In this document: piece after piece, positions 58,810 to 64,000 of the stretch
Layout of the letters: each line of letters opens with the position of its first letter
How positions within the stretch are numbered: the first letter of the stretch is position 1
Assembly (NCBI GenBank): GCA_024760905.1
Contig: CM045745.1
Coordinates: 8,038,782-8,102,781, forward strand
Direction: 5' to 3'
DNA: 64,000 nucleotides
Origin: Plotosus lineatus
Lineage: Eukaryota; Chordata; Actinopteri; Siluriformes; Plotosidae
Notes under the pieces: model-generated
Databases searched by the model: none
Told to the model about the DNA's origin: nothing
Seen by the model: the letters and a program-made list of their open reading frames with translations, nothing else
Position numbers and translations under genes: made by a program

Positions 58810-59029
58810 TATTCTTACTGGTCGATAGGAATCAGATACATATTTCACTCGATCAAATCCAAATTAGAATATAACCTTTCTATAGCATTCAATTGCTGCG
58901 CCGAGAAGATGTTTTGGAAGAACTGTGCAAACATCAAGGGAGAATTTGTTGAAAAATAAACCCCATGTGGTCAAATTCAACAATTACAGCATGGTCAGCC
59001 TCTTTACTTTATAGCCCACCTTTGTATCT

Positions 59030-59134
<105 letters not shown>

Positions 59135-59137
59135 AAA

Positions 59138-59425
59138 AAAATAAAAGGACAGGACAAAGACTTTCTATTGAAACTCCATTTATCACTACAGATCTGTTTC
59201 GAGGGGTGGTGAAACCATCCTCTCTCTTCAGGTGATTATAGAAGAATGATTACAAAGTGATAGTAGGGCTTGAGCCCCCGACTTGCCCCGAAGAATCTAG
59301 AATTATCTCCTATAATCACCTGAAGAGAGAGAATTGTTTCACCACCCCTCGAAACAGATGTGTAGTGATAAATGGAGTTTCAATAGAAAGTCTTTGTCCT
59401 GTCCTTTTATTTTTGTTATTTGCTC
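59138..59425. repeat. Foldback repeat with about 110-bp arms
   Basis: The left arm 59141-59250 and right arm 59298-59415 are inverted copies: AAAGGACAGGACAAAGACTT on the left is the reverse of AAGTCTTTGTCCTGTCCTTT-type sequence on the right, and GTTTCGAGGGGTGGTGAAAC mirrors GTTTCACCACCCCTCGAAAC. The 48-bp loop includes a SINE-A fragment. The right arm plus loop match 1448-1612. Confidence 0.85.
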
Positions 59426-59742
59426 TACCAAAAAGTATTGAGCACTCTCCTACGGAAGGATCTACTCAGAAAATCCTCTATATATATATAAACAACGAGG
59501 CACTGAAGCCGCATGAATTGAAGCACAAAGTAGTGAGGGATCCCTGTATTTCTCTGACAGACCATTACGAGGGCCTTCAGGATAGTCACAGTAAAAAATT
59601 AACTCATCACTATGTATATTTATAAAATCCCTAAACAAATTCTAACAGTTTTTTTCACGTAGTTACCGTATTGTTGTCTTTTGTAATGCTGATTTTAGCA
59701 GATTTTAGCTTATATTGTTTGTGTATATCTGACACATTACAG

Positions 59743-60513
59743 CAGTGGTTCTTAACCTTGTTGGCGGGTCTGAACCCCACCAGTTTCATCTGCTTATTCA
59801 CCGAACCCTTCTTTAGTGAAAAATAAAATATGATTTTTTTTCAAATTCAAGACATAGGTATATGTTTTTACTGGGGCACCAAAATGAACCGTGCATTAAC
59901 ATCACTGTGTTCAAACAACAAAACCAATGCAATGCATGAACTCCGCCCATCACAACTACTTACATTTTAATGTGAGGTGCGCATCCGAGTGCGTGCGCGA
60001 GTGCGTCTGTATGTGTGTGTTTTTGTTTTATTTACATCTTATTCATTATTTTTGAATATTTAATCATTATTATAAGCATTTATAGTATTGAATATGTATT
60101 TATTGATATTACATGTATATATACATGTACGCATACGTCAGTCAGCACAATGTTGATCCTACTTTGCAAATCATGCAGATAGGACGCCAACGAATATCAC
60201 GTTCCGTTATATATGTGAATCCATGTTGTACATATTCGTCCGACCACTTTCTTTTTTTACTCAACATAGTATGGATTAAAACATCAAGAAAGAAATCACA
60301 CGACGTACCATCACAACAGTCACAATTCGACACCAAATTTCCTGCAGCACAGATTGGCCAGGCAAAGTAGCGTGATCACCTGCAGCCAGTGATGGCCAAG
60401 TGGGGCATGTCGTCATGAATATGAGTCAGGTGTGTGTCTTGACGTCCGCCAAACCCCTGAGACTGACTCACCGAACCCCTAGGGTTCGATCGAACCCAGG
60501 TTAGGAACCACTG
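59743..60513 (+). mobile_element. hAT-like MITE H1, complete, perfect 8-bp TSD
   Basis: The ends are CAGTGGTTCTTAACC and GGTTAGGAACCACTG. CATTACAG is duplicated at 59735-59742 and 60514-60521. It contains a MITE-1-like internal block (about 59945-60200) and an uninterrupted version of the site GTGAATCCATGTTGT at 60216-60230, where the other copy has a SINE. Confidence 0.9.
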
Positions 60514-60529
60514 CATTACAGAATAGCCC

Positions 60530-60767
60530 CATCATCTATGGTTAACATGCCCACCTGGGTCCTGGGTTTGAGTCCCGGGCTCGAATTTTTTTGTGGGTTG
60601 CTTGCATGTTCTCCCCGTGCTTGTCTGGTTTCCTCCCACAGTCCAAGTACATGCATATTGAGCTAATTGAGTATTCTGAATTGCCCTTATGTGTGGATTT
60701 GGGTGTAATTGGTTGTGTGCTGCCTTGACTGTCTCTGGATTTTTAGGGTCATCGTCCCCATCTCCAT

Positions 60768-60770
<3 letters not shown>
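60530..60770 (+). mobile_element. SINE-B fragment
   Basis: GGTTAACATGCCCACCTGGG, box B GGTTTGAGTCC and GCATGTTCTCCCCGTGCTTG. It runs into the (CA)n at 60771. Confidence 0.75.

Positions 60771-60860
<90 letters not shown>
60771..60860 (+). repeat. (CA)n microsatellite
   Basis: About 44 CA units with one CG interruption. Confidence 0.95.
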
Positions 60861-60861
<1 letters not shown>

Positions 60862-61250
60862 CACACTATGAGTCCAACCTTCATACAGAGTGTAATGACA
60901 GTAAATCTTAGAATTGTGACTTTTTCCAGGTCTGGCTTTTCTTTTCTTTTCTTTTACACATCTTGTTCTTCCAGGTATTTTTAGAAACAAGGTCTTGGAA
61001 TTGCTTACATCCTGAAATGGAAATTAAAGATCAACATGAGAACTGGACTTTTCAGCTATTTCCCCTGAAGGGAATTAATAACTCAGAACAAAAGATTGAA
61101 AGCTTCAAATGCCCATTATTATCATTAAAGTGCCTCCAGATACTAATTAAAGAATGGACAGGACCCATTTAAAATGGACTAAGATGTGCATTGTCTTTAT
61201 TACTGCTGTCTTTCCGGACAGTTCTCTTTGCTACCTGATGAAAAACAAAT
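60862..61250. other. Intergenic, unassigned
   Basis: No repeat family or coding region recognised. The frame at 60963-61172 has no recognised domain. Confidence 0.4.
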
Positions 61251-61470
61251 GAGCCCGTAAGAACCATAGCAAACTGTCCCACATTTTTTTGATAGACGAC
61301 TCTGGCTCTCAAAGTCATTTTACTTTTACCCAGAACAAGAGATGAATCCTCTCAATATCTTCAGAACATAGTCCTGAGGCCATTCACCTCTGGTTCTGAG
61401 TAAAAGTAAAAAAGAGCCAGAATGGTCTATCAAAAAATGTGGGATGGCCCCCTCTGGTTCTTAGGGACTC
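61251..61470. repeat. Foldback (long inverted repeat), 220 bp
   Basis: Arms of about 100 bp: GAGCCCGTAAGAACCA at the start pairs with TGGTTCTTAGGGACTC at the end; CCCACATTTTTTTGATAGAC pairs with GGTCTATCAAAAAATGTGGG; TTTTACTTTTACCCAGAAC pairs with GTTCTGAGTAAAAGTAAAA. Arms are about 85-90% paired by eye. It fits a foldback MITE or a hairpin-forming transcript. Confidence 0.8.
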
Positions 61471-61935
61471 ATATGACTTTGATAATATCTTAAAAATCTG
61501 CTATAGTGTACAGGGATCCCTCACTTTCCACGGTTAAGGATCGAGATCCCCACATGACCATCGAAATCCGCGAAGTAGGGTCCCCCCCCCCCCGACTGAT
61601 GTTTACGTACATGTATGTGTATATAATATCAATAAATACATATTCGATACTATAAATGCTTATCATGACAATTAAACATTAAAATAATGCATACGATGTA
61701 AATAAAATATAAATACAGTAGGCCCTTGAATATTCGCAGTTTTGCACTCGCGCCCCCGCATATTCATGTATTGCTGACTGACCAGAAAGTAACTGTCACG
61801 TGATTCAAATTCAGCCAATGACTGTTCTCCCTCCTGCTGATTGGTTGAGATGATGTATACGCCCCTTTTTTCTCATTCGTGCACAAGTTGTCAATGTGCA
61901 TTTTTTTAGTGAGTTTTAATTACCAGTTAATCTCT

Positions 61936-62073
61936 ATGATGCCACCCAAACGCCCTGCGTATTCTCCGGGTAAGCGCCAGAAAAAGGTAATGACGGTGGA
62001 TGTCTCTTCTGAAGAAATAAGACTTTCTCCTGAAGAAACGACAGTTTCCTCTGAAGTGCCTGAAGAGGAATAA
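61936..62073 (+). pseudogene. Small element E ORF, possible transposase N-terminus
   Basis: 45 codons: MMPPKRPAYSPGKRQKK then an acidic stretch with SSEEIRLSPEETTVSSEVPE. A basic, proline/lysine-rich start is common in Tigger/pogo (CENP-B-like) transposases, but no helix-turn-helix or DDE domain follows. The same reading frame is recognisable in two broken copies in the element at 26328. Confidence 0.45.
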
Positions 62074-62670
62074 TCATCTGAACTGTTGTAAAGCACTGTA
62101 GTATTAAAGTCTTTTTCAATTATTATTCCAGTACAGTACCTAAGTTAATGTTAAGAATGTTTGTGTGTGTGTGATTTTATGTACTGTGGTGTAGCATGTT
62201 CATAGTTTTGTTTTGTTTATCCAATTTATTACACTTCATGTTCTTTTATATTCTTTTTGTTATGGTCTGTGTTTTTGGGGGACTTTGATTTTGGCGGCTG
62301 TGTTCTCTAACTCTGTTTTCTCCCCACTCTGGCTGAGGGGTGTGGCTGACCTGCTCAGGCTGATTGCAGCTCATACCTGAATTCACTCCTCTCATCTACT
62401 CCCTATAAACACAAGCCAGATGCTCACCTCTGCTTCAGAAGATTGTCTTGCATTATGTCCCTGCTTCCCTGTGTTCTCGCTGGCTCCTGGTTCCAGCTCC
62501 ATAGTTTACCAGTGCTTAACGTTTATTTTGTTTTTTTCTTCGTCACCAGTACTGTAGTTAAAGTGCTTCCCCTTTTAATAATAAATCCACTGTGTGCTAT
62601 CTCACACTGCCTCCTACATTCTGGGTCCGGCTGAAAGTTCATTATGTCATTATGTCACACTTTTATGTTC

Positions 62671-62706
<36 letters not shown>

Positions 62707-62709
<3 letters not shown>

Positions 62710-63088
62710 TAAAACCTCCGCTGACGAACGCTTAAGCTCACGAACTTTTCGCCTCAAGAACATTAAATTTGCGAGCATATAGTCTCTGCTGACGAACTAG
62801 TTTTCGGCGGACGAATCAAACCACGCGGTCGAACAGCGCCACGGTGGCGGCCACGAGAAGCTGACGCACGCTCACGGCGTCACAGTTCGTCACCCCCTTT
62901 CTTTGAGTGCGGAAGTGGTTTGTGTTTGCTAGACATTTTGGATAGAAAATTATGTTTTATGGGGACCTGGGAACGGATTATTCTCATTTTAATGGTTTCT
63001 TATGGGAAATAAATGTTCGGAAGACGAACTTTTCGCCTTCCACACACTTTCTGGGAACCAATTATGTTCGTGAGCTGAGGTATCACTG
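62707..63088 (+). mobile_element. Tigger/pogo-type MITE nested in element E
   Basis: The ends are CAGTAAAACCTCCGCTGACG and GAGCTGAGGTATCACTG, flanked by TA inside an (AT)n tract. Internal GACGAACTTTTCGCC occurs twice in inverted or related form near both ends. Confidence 0.8.

Positions 63089-63092
<4 letters not shown>

Positions 63093-63168
<76 letters not shown>
63093..63168 (+). repeat. (AT)n microsatellite
   Basis: About 36 AT units with one C interruption. Confidence 0.95.
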
Positions 63169-63170
<2 letters not shown>

Positions 63171-63203
63171 CTGTATAATGTTTATATTTTATTATCGATA
63201 AAT

Positions 63204-63562
63204 TGTCTGTCTGTCTGTCTTCCTTTCGGCTTTTTTCCCTTTTACTCAGGAGTCGCCACAGCGAATCATCTGATTCGCACGTTTGATTTGGCAGAGGGTT
63301 TTACGTCAGATGCCCTTCCTATCACAACCCTTTTAGCAAGGTACAGAAACACGCTGACGACTTTGCAGCTACTCTTTACGAAAGTCAGCAATGGTTCTTT
63401 TACATGCCTCTCACCATAGACAGTGAGAGACATGGCCCGCCTTTGATAACCCAGTTAGCTGCACTGGGGGGGACAGTGACAACCCTGTAGAGAGTGGGAC
63501 TCGAACCCCCAACCTTTGGATCAGCGATCCAGAGCCCTATACCACTAGACCACCACTGCCCC
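63204..63562 (-). mobile_element. SINE-A full copy, RTE-type tail, 20-bp TSD
   Basis: The duplication atattttattatcgataaat is at 63184-63203 and 63563-63582. The low-end tail is (GTCT)n then TTCCTTTCGGCTTTTTTCCC; the head ends ACCACTAGACCACCACTGCC. It is among the youngest insertions here, being inside element E. Confidence 0.93.
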
Positions 63563-64000
63563 ATATTTTATTATCGATAAATATCGCAGTAAAAATTAAA
63601 AAGTTTTTTAATCATTCCTACATACATAATACTTAATCATTACTACAATACTAATGTAGTAAACTACATTAATACTGTATTAATGAGTAAGCCTGTCTAT
63701 AGAATGTGTTTGAGAAGCATATTTTAGTGCATGTAATATGATACATGGGGTTTTACTTCCAGGTACAGAACTCGCAGCTTATTTTGATTCGCGGAAGGGG
63801 CTGGAACCAAACCCCCGCAAATAATGGGGGCCTACTGTACACACACATACAGACGAGTGTATAGAGACGCAAGCACGCAGATTCGACCTCACAACAATGT
63901 AACTAGTTTTAATGGGAGATTTTGGGTTGTTTTTTGTTTTGTGTTTGTTTAGTTTTTTTTTTTTTTTTTGGCATAATTGGCCTCGTTTTTCTGGCAATTT

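Larger units (their letters stand above)
61716..63837 (+). mobile_element. Element E (Tigger-like), complete with nested insertions
   Basis: The ends are CAGTAGGCCCTTGAATATTC and AATGGGGGCCTACTG, flanked by TA. It holds a small ORF at 61936-62073, a further MITE at 62707-63088, (AT)n tracts and a SINE-A at 63204-63562. Other copies are at 13645 and 26328. Confidence 0.85.
61513..64000 (-). mobile_element. MITE-1 copy split by a Tigger-like element, runs off window
   Basis: The left part 61513-61715 begins CAGGGATCCCTCACTTTCCA after TA. The right part resumes at 63838 with TACACACACATACAGACG and continues through AATGTAACTAGTTTTAATGG to the window end. The uninterrupted order is seen in the copy at 47283-47779. 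Confidence 0.88.

Noticed and set aside
60532..60990. 152-codon minus-strand frame
   Set aside because: Translation of a (CA)n tract plus a SINE-B fragment.

Overview
This window is vertebrate, almost certainly teleost, genomic DNA. It holds one recognisable gene in 12 short exons separated by long AT-rich introns, and dense fish-style repeats: tRNA-derived SINEs, RTE-like LINE fragments, TA-flanked Tigger/pogo-type MITEs, hAT and Tc1 remnants, and very long (AT)n, (CA)n and (GA)n tracts. There are no bacterial-type operons, no CRISPR array and no intact RNA gene.

The gene is pde5a (cGMP-specific 3',5'-cyclic phosphodiesterase 5A), on the minus strand. Twelve exons run from 35998 (ATG) down to 864. 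All junction phases agree, and the joined exons give 583 codons: N-terminus, the PKG/PKA phosphosite motif RKIS, GAF-A, GAF-B and the entry to the catalytic domain. The metal-binding HD phosphodiesterase core (about 290 residues in family members) must lie beyond position 1, outside the window. Intron 9 uses a non-canonical GC donor with an otherwise perfect consensus. An in-frame stop lies three codons upstream of the ATG, a 12-codon upstream ORF lies just beyond it, and a CpG-rich stretch extends to about 36250.

Layout: 1-863 is intron 12 (partial). 864-35998 is pde5a, with intron 7 alone covering 11.4 kb. 36000-36250 is the 5' UTR and likely promoter. 36250-64000 is intergenic sequence upstream of pde5a; I found no host gene there, only repeats and unassigned sequence.

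The repeats carry most of the unusual structure. SINE-A has two alternative 3' tails, one shared with the RTE-like LINE in the window and one shared with SINE-B. Several insertions keep exact target-site duplications, so order of insertion can be read. The deepest stack (61511-64000) is a TA-MITE interrupted by a Tigger-like element, which itself received another MITE and a SINE. Family names such as SINE-A, MITE-1 and element D are local labels, not database names. I did not find a convincing undescribed biological system; the most check-worthy items are the GC-AG intron, the shared and swapped SINE tails, the nested insertions and the inverted duplications.
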